Source of the DNA: G963556115 sp963678205
Lineage (GTDB): Bacteria > Planctomycetota > SZUA-567
Assembly (NCBI GenBank): GCA_963678205.1
Contig: OY782760.1
Location: 2,232,001-2,296,000, forward strand
Direction of reading: 5' to 3'
Length of the DNA stretch: 64,000 nt
The position numbers were made by a program, and so were the translations under genes. The notes beneath the pieces were generated by a model. It made no database searches and was not told the DNA's origin. It worked only from the letters and a program-made list of their open reading frames with translations. Numbering within the stretch: the stretch's first letter is position 1; every line of letters starts with the position of its first letter. Of the stretch, positions 43,956 to 51,544 are shown piece by piece.

Positions 43956-46172
43956 ATGATGAGTTTGGATAGTAAAAATTCTCTCAGTAAAGAGATAGTT
44001 TCTGAATTAGCAGGTTTGGCTGCTTTATTGCCGGATTATGCAAATTTGACCGAAGAAGATCTTCCTGAATTGGTAGCTATTCAAGATTTTTTTGAGAAGG
44101 CTGTTGATTTATTTGCTGAAAAATGGTCTCAAGTTGCTGTCATTTCTGAACAATATAAAGAAATTGTTGAGAGCATTATTCTTGGTGATAGTACTGATAA
44201 TGATGCACTAAAATCTGTTATCAATGCTGTGGAAATGATAATACAGCTTCCACTCGCTGATAATCCACAGGTTATTATTCAGCAAATTTCAAACAATATA
44301 TCCATTGATGATAAGAAGCAGGAGGGCGATTTATTTGACTCTCAGACTGCTCCACCGATGGGGGTCCTTATGCTCAATACTCAGGAGGATTCATTAGTAT
44401 ATAACGAATTTATTTCTGAATCATATGATCATCTTGAGAGTATTGAAGCTGATCTTCTTTCTTTAGAAGATGGGGCTCGCCCTCGTGATGTAATTGAAAG
44501 CATATTCCGTGCTTTTCATAGTATAAAAGGAGCTGCCGGATTTTTAGGACTTACAGCATTAAATAAGCTATGTCATGAGAGCGAGAATATGCTCGATAAG
44601 GGGCGTAAAGGTGAACTTCCAATTGTAAATGAGGTAACTGAATTACTTCTTTTAACTAAAGATTCGTTGTCAGCGATGTTGGACATTATAAAAACTCAGG
44701 TTTCTGAAAATAAGAATGGTTTGCCAATACCAGAATATAATGTCTTACCACTTTTAAAACAAATACGTTATTTGACTAAGAATTTTGTGGCAAATTATAA
44801 TAATAATCTTGAGCGTGAAAATGAGATTATTGAAAATAGACTTGGCGGGATGCTTGTTGAAAGTGGGCTTATTACAAAGAATGATTTGCAAAAAGCTCTT
44901 AACCAACAGAATAAGCCTTTGGGTGATATTGTTGTTGATATGGGAGTTGCTAGCCATGATCAGATAGAAAAAGTTGTTCAAGATAGTGGTGTTCCAAAGA
45001 TAAAAGAGACCTCATCTGTAAAAGTGGAGGCGAATAAGCTTGAGACATTACTTGAAATGGCAGGTGAGCTTGTGGTTGCTCATTCTCAGGTTGCAAATTA
45101 TAAAGAACTTAATAATGAAAAGCATCTGGATTTTGCAAAAAATATTGCAAATTTAGGCAAAATTTCGACGACATTACAAGAGCAGATTATGTCATTAAGG
45201 TTGGTTCCTATTAAGGGATTATTCAATAAAATGAATCGTCTGGTTAGAGATACAGCTAAAAAAACCGGAAAGTTTGCGGTGTTAAAGCTTTTTGGTGAGG
45301 ATACAGAAGTTGACAAGACTATTGTTGATCAAATAGCGGATCCTCTTGTTCATCTTTTGAGAAATTCTGTGGATCATGGTTTGGAGAAAGAAGAGGATAG
45401 GCTAAACAGTAATAAAGATAAATTTGGTGTAATTAAACTTAAAGCCTCTCACTCAGGGGGTAGTGTAATAATTGAAATTTCTGATGATGGCAAAGGCATC
45501 TCTCCCGATATAATATATCAAAAAGCATTGAAAAAGGGCTTTATTACTCAACAAGATAATCTTAGTGATAAAGAAAAACTTGATTTAATATTTATGCCAG
45601 GATTTTCTACTCATGATGTTGCAACTGATATTTCCGGGCGTGGAGTCGGGATGGATGTTGTAAAGAAAAATATTTCTTCTCTTGGTGGTAAAGTTGAGGT
45701 GACAAGTGAATTAGGGAAAGGTACGAGTTTTGTTATCAAGTTGCCACTAACGATGGCAATTGTTGATGGCATGGTGATAAAGCTAGCGGATGAAAGATAT
45801 GTTTTGCCCACACTTAATATTGAAGAGTCAATTAAACCTAAACCCGATGATATCAAAGGTGTTACAGGTGAAAAAGCTTTTGCTTTGCAAGTTCGAGGTG
45901 AGTTAATTCCTTTGATCGAACTTGCGGCAATTTTAGGTCAGGAGTCAAATAAGCCGATTGAAGAAAAGATGGTTGTTATTGTCAATAATGAATATAAGAA
46001 GTGTGGTTTAATTATAGATGATGTGCAGGAGCAACAGCAGGTTGTTATTAAAAACCTTGGTAAACAACTTAAAGGATTGGTTGGTGTTTCTGGGGGGTGT
46101 ATTTTAGGTGATGGGCGAGTAGGACTAATTTTAGATGTAGCTTCATTGGTCAAACTAGCAAGTAGGTTATAA
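43956..46172 (+). CDS. cheA: CheA chemosensory histidine kinase 1, with MshEN-like insert
   Basis: A 738-residue CheA. Residues ~1-130 are unassigned. The HPt domain follows, with phospho-accepting H188 (RAFHSIKGAAGF). At residues 295-345 lies RLGGMLVESGLITKNDLQKA...LGDIVVDMGVASHDQIEKV, which matches the repeat of MshEN/T2SS-E N-terminal domains, known for c-di-GMP binding. Then come the P3 dimerisation region, the kinase core (N box LVHLLRNSVDHG, G1 EISDDGKGI, G2 DISGRGVGMDVV) and a CheW-like regulatory domain. It is a complete kinase by motif. It heads the first chemosensory cluster after the EIIA gene. Confidence 0.94.
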   Translation: MMSLDSKNSLSKEIVSELAGLAALLPDYANLTEEDLPELVAIQDFFEKAVDLFAEKWSQVAVISEQYKEIVESIILGDSTDNDALKSVINAVEMIIQLPLADNPQVIIQQISNNISIDDKKQEGDLFDSQTAPPMGVLMLNTQEDSLVYNEFISESYDHLESIEADLLSLEDGARPRDVIESIFRAFHSIKGAAGFLGLTALNKLCHESENMLDKGRKGELPIVNEVTELLLLTKDSLSAMLDIIKTQVSENKNGLPIPEYNVLPLLKQIRYLTKNFVANYNNNLERENEIIENRLGGMLVESGLITKNDLQKALNQQNKPLGDIVVDMGVASHDQIEKVVQDSGVPKIKETSSVKVEANKLETLLEMAGELVVAHSQVANYKELNNEKHLDFAKNIANLGKISTTLQEQIMSLRLVPIKGLFNKMNRLVRDTAKKTGKFAVLKLFGEDTEVDKTIVDQIADPLVHLLRNSVDHGLEKEEDRLNSNKDKFGVIKLKASHSGGSVIIEISDDGKGISPDIIYQKALKKGFITQQDNLSDKEKLDLIFMPGFSTHDVATDISGRGVGMDVVKKNISSLGGKVEVTSELGKGTSFVIKLPLTMAIVDGMVIKLADERYVLPTLNIEESIKPKPDDIKGVTGEKAFALQVRGELIPLIELAAILGQESNKPIEEKMVVIVNNEYKKCGLIIDDVQEQQQVVIKNLGKQLKGLVGVSGGCILGDGRVGLILDVASLVKLASRL

Positions 46173-46219
46173 GTGTGTCGTTTGTACTTTTTTGTGTATC
46201 CTAAAATAAAGGCAAAATC

Positions 46220-46654
46220 ATGGGAGATGAAAAATATGGTTATAAGGTTCTAATCGTTGATGACGAGCCTGAAATTTTAAGAACGCTTAAATCTTATTTA
46301 GCAATGAATGGTTTTGAAGTATTTACTGCTAGTTCCGGAAGAGATGCGTTATCTTTAATCAATAATGATAAGATAAATATTGTGCTGAGTGACATTAGTA
46401 TGCCTGGGATGGATGGGCTTGAGTTATTGAAGCAAATTAGAAGTATTGACTTTAGCATTCAGGTTATAATGATGACAGGATTTTCTACATTTAGTACAAC
46501 TATTTCTGCGTTAGAGTATGGTGCAACGGATTATATTGTTAAACCATTTGAAGATCTTGATGAAATCGTTAATCTTCTTAAAGTTACAGCAGATAAACTA
46601 TATCGTTGGCGCAAGATTTTAGCTGGCAGTTCAAAAGGCGGCCATAGGAGTTAA
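46220..46654 (+). CDS. Single-domain response regulator
   Basis: A 144-residue receiver protein. The acidic pocket is VDDEPE, the phospho-Asp is in VLSDISMPGMDG, the conserved Thr in MMTGFS and Lys in IVKPFE. It has a slightly longer C-terminal helix than CheY (VTADKLYRWRKILAGSS), as in receivers split off from larger regulators. It lies between cheA1 and cheB1, with a stop 2 bp before the TTG start of cheB1. It is probably phosphorylated by CheA1; its output is unknown. Confidence 0.92.
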   Translation: MGDEKYGYKVLIVDDEPEILRTLKSYLAMNGFEVFTASSGRDALSLINNDKINIVLSDISMPGMDGLELLKQIRSIDFSIQVIMMTGFSTFSTTISALEYGATDYIVKPFEDLDEIVNLLKVTADKLYRWRKILAGSSKGGHRS

Positions 46655-46656
46655 AT

Positions 46657-47691
46657 TTGAGTATTAAAACATTGATAGTAGATGATTCCGCTATTGTGAG
46701 ATCTAAGCTTAAGCAGATGCTGGAAACACATTCTGATATTGTCGTAGTAGGCTCGGCTCCGGATCCATACGTTGCAAGAAATAAAATTGTCGAGTTGAAA
46801 CCAGATGTTATTACGCTTGATCTTGAAATGCCGAGAATGGACGGCCTTACTTTTTTAAGAAAGTTAATGAAAGCAATGCCATTGCCAGTAATTATTGTAA
46901 GTGGTATCACTGCCAAAGGCTGTGCGTTGTCTATCGAAGCCTTGGAATCCGGTGCAATTGACGTAATTGAAAAACCTTCTTTTCATGATCAAAAATCTCT
47001 TGAGGACTTCTCAGCAAGATTGTGTGACAAGGTCATTGCTGCATCGCGAGCTACCGTAGCAAAGATGGGAGCTCGACTAGTACAGGCACGAAAAAAGAAA
47101 TTACATTTTACAAAGCCTGTTAACACTGGAAAAATTATAGCAATTGGAGCTTCAACTGGTGGTACTGAGGCTTTAAAAACGGTGTTGATGAATATGCCTT
47201 TAAATTCGCCACCAATTGTAGTCGTTCAGCATATGCCAGGTAACTTTACAAATGCCTTTGCACGGCGTCTCAATAATTCCTGTGAAATTGAAGTGGTGGA
47301 AGCGGTTGATAAAATGGAAGCTATACCGGGTAGAGCCATTATTGCTAATGGTTCAAAACATCTTAAAATTATCAGACGCGGTCTTACAAAGTATTTTGTA
47401 AGCTGTTTTGATGGTGAATCAGTCTGCAGGCACAAGCCATCTGTTGAAGTTTTGTTTGATTCTGTTGCTCAGCAAGCAGGAAGCAAAGCGGTTGGGGTTA
47501 TGCTTACTGGAATGGGAAGTGATGGAGCTAAGGCGATGCTTAAGATGCACGAGCAGGGAGCAAAGACAATTGCTCAGGATGAAAAAAGTTGTGTTGTTTT
47601 TGGAATGCCTAAGGAGGCTATTAGGATCGGAGCTGTAGATATTGTTGTATCGTTGGAAAATGTTTCTGAAACAATTTTTTCTTTTTTATAA
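46657..47691 (+). CDS. cheB: CheB protein-glutamate methylesterase 1
   Basis: A 344-residue chemotaxis methylesterase/deamidase. The receiver domain (VDDSAIVRSKL, phospho-Asp in ITLDLEMPRMDG, EKPS) joins a catalytic domain with the Ser in IAIGASTGGTEAL, His in VVQHMPGNF and Asp in MLTGMGSDGAKAM. It would remove methyl groups from chemoreceptors, yet none is encoded here. It starts with TTG at 46657, supported by AGGAG at 46646-46650. No cheR is in this cluster; the only cheR of the window belongs to cluster 2. Confidence 0.95.
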   Translation: MSIKTLIVDDSAIVRSKLKQMLETHSDIVVVGSAPDPYVARNKIVELKPDVITLDLEMPRMDGLTFLRKLMKAMPLPVIIVSGITAKGCALSIEALESGAIDVIEKPSFHDQKSLEDFSARLCDKVIAASRATVAKMGARLVQARKKKLHFTKPVNTGKIIAIGASTGGTEALKTVLMNMPLNSPPIVVVQHMPGNFTNAFARRLNNSCEIEVVEAVDKMEAIPGRAIIANGSKHLKIIRRGLTKYFVSCFDGESVCRHKPSVEVLFDSVAQQAGSKAVGVMLTGMGSDGAKAMLKMHEQGAKTIAQDEKSCVVFGMPKEAIRIGAVDIVVSLENVSETIFSFL

Positions 47692-47817
47692 AAATATTGA
47701 AAAAAATACATACTTATGATAAGCTTTAAAAATATTTATCATAACTTTAGTGATGTTTATTAATATACTATAAAATATTAACGTATGGGCATATTGAAAA
47801 TACTAGGAGAAGTAAAA

Positions 47818-48183
47818 ATGAAAATTCTTATTGTTGATGATTCTTCAACTATGCGTCGCATTATTGGCAATACTTTAAAAACTATCGGACAGGAAGACGT
47901 TGTAACTGCTGGTGACGGTATTGAGGGACTGGCTTCACTTGAAGCAAATTCTGATATTGATTTGGTGTTAAGTGACTGGAATATGCCAAATATGAATGGA
48001 TTGGATTTCTTAATTAAAATTAGAGAAACTCGTAGTAATAAGGATCTCCCTGTAATTATGATCACAACTGAAGCTGAAAAAGCTAATGTGATTACTGCAA
48101 TCAAGGCTGGTGCAAACAACTACATCGTTAAGCCATTTACACCTGAAGTTCTTTCAGATAAGCTTGCTCCTTTTTTACAGTAA
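47818..48183 (+). CDS. cheY: CheY-type response regulator
   Basis: A 121-residue CheY. The acidic pair is in IVDDSSTMRRIIGNTL, phospho-Asp in LVLSDWNMPNMNGLDFL, Thr in MITTEAEK, and Lys in YIVKPFTPE. The MRRII and NMPNMNG stretches are those of flagellar-type CheY proteins. The start at 47818 follows AGGAG; the in-frame ATG at 47785 would add 11 residues with no better site. It is followed by a receiver-CheX fusion, a possible phosphatase for it. Confidence 0.94.
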   Translation: MKILIVDDSSTMRRIIGNTLKTIGQEDVVTAGDGIEGLASLEANSDIDLVLSDWNMPNMNGLDFLIKIRETRSNKDLPVIMITTEAEKANVITAIKAGANNYIVKPFTPEVLSDKLAPFLQ

Positions 48184-48232
48184 TTATTGATTCGTGTATA
48201 GTTATTTGGGTGTGTAATTTGGGAGTCCATAA

Positions 48233-49090
48233 ATGAAAATTGTAATAGCAGCACCAAATCCCAGTATGCTGAACATGGTAAAAAATGCTTTTCAAAGCAT
48301 GCATGTTCAAAATACGGATTTTGTCTCTATCTCAAATGAAGAAGAATTGAGTGCTGCTTTGAATGATCAGTCTGTTTTTCTTATAGACTGGGAATTTTCC
48401 GATAATTCTGCGACTAGCTTGGTTGTTCATTCTAAGAAAATAAAACCGAATGTTCCTGTTTTGCTACTGGCTACTAAGCAAAAGGCTGGTACTACTTTTT
48501 CAGGCATGAAGGCTGGAGCATCAGGAGTTGTCAATAAACCTTTTGATCCTGAAGAGTTGGTTAGGGCAGTGGCAAATGCTTTGAAGGCAACTGCTGGAAA
48601 AAAGCAAAAGGTTAATGTCGAGTTTATTAATCCATTCATTGATGCGACAAAAAATGTTTTTCAAACAATGTGTGGTGTTGAAATTTCAAGAAAAAAATTG
48701 TTCTTGAAAGAAGACTATAGAATGATGGGAGACGTGTCGGGAGTCATGGGGCTGACAGGCACTGCGACTGGAAGTGTCGTTGTAAGTCTTTCTCAAGATT
48801 TGGCTTGTACGATTGTCGGGAAAATGCTTGGTGAAGATCCAGCCTCTACACTTACTGATGATGTTTGTGATGGAGTTGGTGAAATTATCAATATGATTGC
48901 TGGGCAGGCTAAAGCAATGCTTGTGAAAACAAAATATCATTTTACTATTAGTATTCCTTCTGTAGTATCTGGTAATTCACACGAGATAAGTCACAAGAAG
49001 GGTACTCCAAATATTGTTGTACTCTTTGAGGCATTAGGACAGCCTTTCTCGCTTCAGGTGTGTTTGAGTCCTACGGATAATGAAGAATAA
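48233..49090 (+). CDS. Degenerate receiver-CheX fusion protein
   Basis: A 285-residue protein. Residues ~1-118 are a receiver domain that keeps phospho-site D52 (FLIDWE) and K102 (VNKPFD) but has lost the acidic pair at the start (IVIAAPNP in place of IVDDS). Residues ~125-280 are a CheX-like domain with the phosphatase signature ExxN at E217/N220 (GEIINMIAG), which in CheX/CheC attacks CheY-phosphate. The receiver may therefore be a docking or pseudo-receiver module that positions the phosphatase. It closes cluster 1 and ends before a perfect palindrome shared with proA. Confidence 0.85.
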   Translation: MKIVIAAPNPSMLNMVKNAFQSMHVQNTDFVSISNEEELSAALNDQSVFLIDWEFSDNSATSLVVHSKKIKPNVPVLLLATKQKAGTTFSGMKAGASGVVNKPFDPEELVRAVANALKATAGKKQKVNVEFINPFIDATKNVFQTMCGVEISRKKLFLKEDYRMMGDVSGVMGLTGTATGSVVVSLSQDLACTIVGKMLGEDPASTLTDDVCDGVGEIINMIAGQAKAMLVKTKYHFTISIPSVVSGNSHEISHKKGTPNIVVLFEALGQPFSLQVCLSPTDNEE

Positions 49091-49104
49091 TTTGGTAGTT
49101 TTAA

Positions 49105-49150
49105 ATTAAAAATATACGCACTAATTGCAATTAGTGCGTATATTTTTAAT
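49105..49150. terminator. 46-bp perfect palindrome between cluster 1 and proA
   Basis: Positions 49105-49127 are exactly the reverse complement of 49128-49150 with no spacer. Both strands run into TATTTTTAAT after the stem, so it can act as a bidirectional terminator for the convergent genes. The centre reads CTAATTG/CAATTAG. Confidence 0.9.
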
Positions 49151-49167
49151 ACTATTCAAGTATAAAA

Positions 49168-50430
49168 TTACCTGATTTGTCCTTCACCTTCGACAATCCA
49201 CTTATATGTTGTCAGACCAACTAAACCAACTGGTCCTCTTGCATGTAATTTGCCTGTACTAATGCCAATTTCAGCACCGAGTCCATATTCATAACCATCA
49301 GCAAATCTTGTTGATGCATTCACAATAACAGATGAAGAATTGATTTCAAGCTTGAATTGCTTGGCTGAGTCAATATTCTGTGTGATAATTGCATCAGAAT
49401 GGTGTGATCCATAATTATTAATATGGTATATCGCTTCGGATATGTCGTTGACAATTGCAATACTTACTACCAAATCAAGGTATTCGGTAACCCAATCCTC
49501 AGCTGTTGCGAGCTTTAAAACCGGCTTTTTTATAATTTTTAGGCATTCATCATCACCCCTTACCTCAACCTTAAGGCTCCTAAGTGCTTTAACAATTTGT
49601 GGCAGGAAGTCATTTGCAATATCTTTATGAATAAGTATCGTTTCTACCGCATTACATACTCCAGGACGTTGAGTCTTGGCATTGATAATAATATTTTTTG
49701 CCATTTCAAAGTTTGCAGAGGTGTCAACAAAGATGTGGCAGATTCCGTCTAAATGTTTTATTACAGGTATTTTGCTATATTCGGTTACAGCTTTAATAAG
49801 TTCTTTACCTCCTCTAGGAATAACAACATCTATAAATTTATCCATAGCTAAGAGTTGTTGAACAAGCTCGCGCTCAGTATATTTTACAACTTGAATGCCT
49901 TCGACAGGTAAGCCTTCTTTTTTTAGTGAAGCGCTAATGCACTTTCCTAGAGCCTGGTTTGTATTAATAGCTTCTTTGCCACCTCTAAGAATTGCAGCAT
50001 TACCGCTCTTGATACACAATGCTGCTGCATCTACAGTTACGTTTGGTCTGGATTCAAAAATAATTAACGTTACCCCTAAAGGGACTCTTATTCGTGAAAG
50101 TTTCAGTCCATTTGGTCTTACTGAACCATCAATAATCTCACCGATTGGGTCATTTAGCATTGCGACCTGTTCTACTCCATGAATTATAGCGTTAAGGCGT
50201 TTATGATCAATTTTAAGTCTGTCAAGCATTGCCTTACTAAGTCCGGCTTTTTTGCCAGCAATTAAATCTTTTTTATTTGCATTTATAATTGAAGTAGAGC
50301 TGGACTTGATTTTTTTGGCAAGAGTTGCTAGTACTGCATTTTTTTTGCCGCTTGAGGCTGTCGCAAGTGCTTTCGATGACTCTTTAGTAGTTGATGCTAA
50401 TTGTAAGGCTATCTCGTGTAATTTTTCCAT
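49168..50430 (-). CDS. proA: Glutamate-5-semialdehyde dehydrogenase (γ-glutamyl phosphate reductase)
   Basis: ProA reduces γ-glutamyl phosphate with NADPH in proline synthesis. The protein has 420 residues, normal length. The catalytic Cys is in AKTQRPGVCNAVETILIH, and the signature VNASTRFADGYEYGLGAEIGIST lies near the C-terminus. IPLGVTLIIFESRPNVT appears as RVPLGVTLIIFESRPNV. The start at 50430 follows AGGAG; an in-frame start at 50502 would overlap the upstream gene and is rejected. No proB is adjacent. It interrupts the chemosensory region on the opposite strand. Confidence 0.96.
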   Translation of the reverse strand: MEKLHEIALQLASTTKESSKALATASSGKKNAVLATLAKKIKSSSTSIINANKKDLIAGKKAGLSKAMLDRLKIDHKRLNAIIHGVEQVAMLNDPIGEIIDGSVRPNGLKLSRIRVPLGVTLIIFESRPNVTVDAAALCIKSGNAAILRGGKEAINTNQALGKCISASLKKEGLPVEGIQVVKYTERELVQQLLAMDKFIDVVIPRGGKELIKAVTEYSKIPVIKHLDGICHIFVDTSANFEMAKNIIINAKTQRPGVCNAVETILIHKDIANDFLPQIVKALRSLKVEVRGDDECLKIIKKPVLKLATAEDWVTEYLDLVVSIAIVNDISEAIYHINNYGSHHSDAIITQNIDSAKQFKLEINSSSVIVNASTRFADGYEYGLGAEIGISTGKLHARGPVGLVGLTTYKWIVEGEGQIR

Positions 50431-50459
50431 GTATACAATCTCCTTTGGTCGATAATTAA

Positions 50460-51188
50460 TCAATGTGTAGTCGTAAACTTGAAACCTTTTGCCGATAGAC
50501 ATGCATGCTTAAGGCGAGAAGAAATTTTTTGCTGCATACCAACAAAGATCCCTCCTAAGTCATAACCTTTATTGCTTTCAGTATGCTTGCAGTTCATCAC
50601 TCTAACTGGATATATCGTATTTGTTGCAACTGATAGTTTATCAGATATTTCTTTTGATTCAAGAATAATAACAGATCCCGGTTCAATAGGAAATGGAGAC
50701 CTGAATAAACATCCTGTTTCCGAGATATCACGTATCGTAAAATGAAATTCAGCTGTCATAGAAATACGAGGGGACATTAAAACACTGATATTTTGTTCTT
50801 CTATATCCTGATAATTTGCAATACCATCCTGTATATCAAGCAATAGTTCGCCGAGATTTAACGGATTAGAATGGATTATATCTGCGCCATCCTTTATAAA
50901 AGTTGCGCGTTCGACATGATTGATACTTTCAGTAATTAGGATATATCTACTGTTTCCGAATTGTTTTTTTAGAATCGAGATTGCTTTTGAACCAGTGATG
51001 TCTAATAAGAGTTGAGTAACGATAATCACCTTAAAGGTTGTTGAGTCTCTTGCAGCTTGAATACCTTTTGAGCCTGAATCATAGACAGCAAGATTATAGT
51101 CAAATTTTATACAATAAGTTTGCATGAGTTCATTTAAATCATTATCAGAGGATATTAGTAAAATATTTTTGTCTTTTGTAGTCGTCAT
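50460..51188 (-). CDS. Receiver-like/PilZ-domain protein
   Basis: A 242-residue protein. The first ~120 residues have a receiver-like layout (ILLISSDNDLNELMQTY, IIVTQLLLDITGSKAISIL) without the phospho-Asp and acidic pair, so it is likely a pseudo-receiver. The rest is PilZ-like: the second c-di-GMP motif D/NxSxxG is present as RDISETGCLFRSP, followed by GSVIILE and a final DLGGIFVGM. The RxxxR part is not clear. It lies 29 bp upstream of proA on the same strand, beside the chemosensory clusters, so it may link c-di-GMP with them. Confidence 0.72.
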   Translation of the reverse strand: MTTTKDKNILLISSDNDLNELMQTYCIKFDYNLAVYDSGSKGIQAARDSTTFKVIIVTQLLLDITGSKAISILKKQFGNSRYILITESINHVERATFIKDGADIIHSNPLNLGELLLDIQDGIANYQDIEEQNISVLMSPRISMTAEFHFTIRDISETGCLFRSPFPIEPGSVIILESKEISDKLSVATNTIYPVRVMNCKHTESNKGYDLGGIFVGMQQKISSRLKHACLSAKGFKFTTTH

Positions 51189-51544
51189 AATACAATGAGT
51201 ACCTGTAGTTATATAAAATAGCCAGTATAAAATAAGAAAAACTGTGTATAAATTATTAATAAAAAATTATATTTAGTCGATCTATTTTAAGATAAAGTAA
51301 ACTTGGTATTTTACTTGAAAAAAAAACCAATAATTTTAAAATTAATTAAATACACGTTAAACGCGTAGTATGTTTTTTACAGTTGTTTTAACGATTTAGA
51401 AGTTAAATTACATTTGCTTTTTTTTTGTTTGTGATATATAATATTTTATTGTATAGTAAGCAATAAACTTTACAATATTTTTTTTGCTTTCTATGGGAAT
51501 TTACATTCAGTTTTCTATAGTAGTATTTTGGAGATGATAGTTTT
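51189..51544. other. AT-rich divergent region before cheA2
   Basis: This 356-bp gap must hold the promoters of the PilZ gene (leftward) and cluster 2 (rightward). It has long A and T runs. The last part, GGAGATGATAG (51530-51540), gives the cheA2 ribosome site. No RNA or operator was recognised. Confidence 0.5.
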
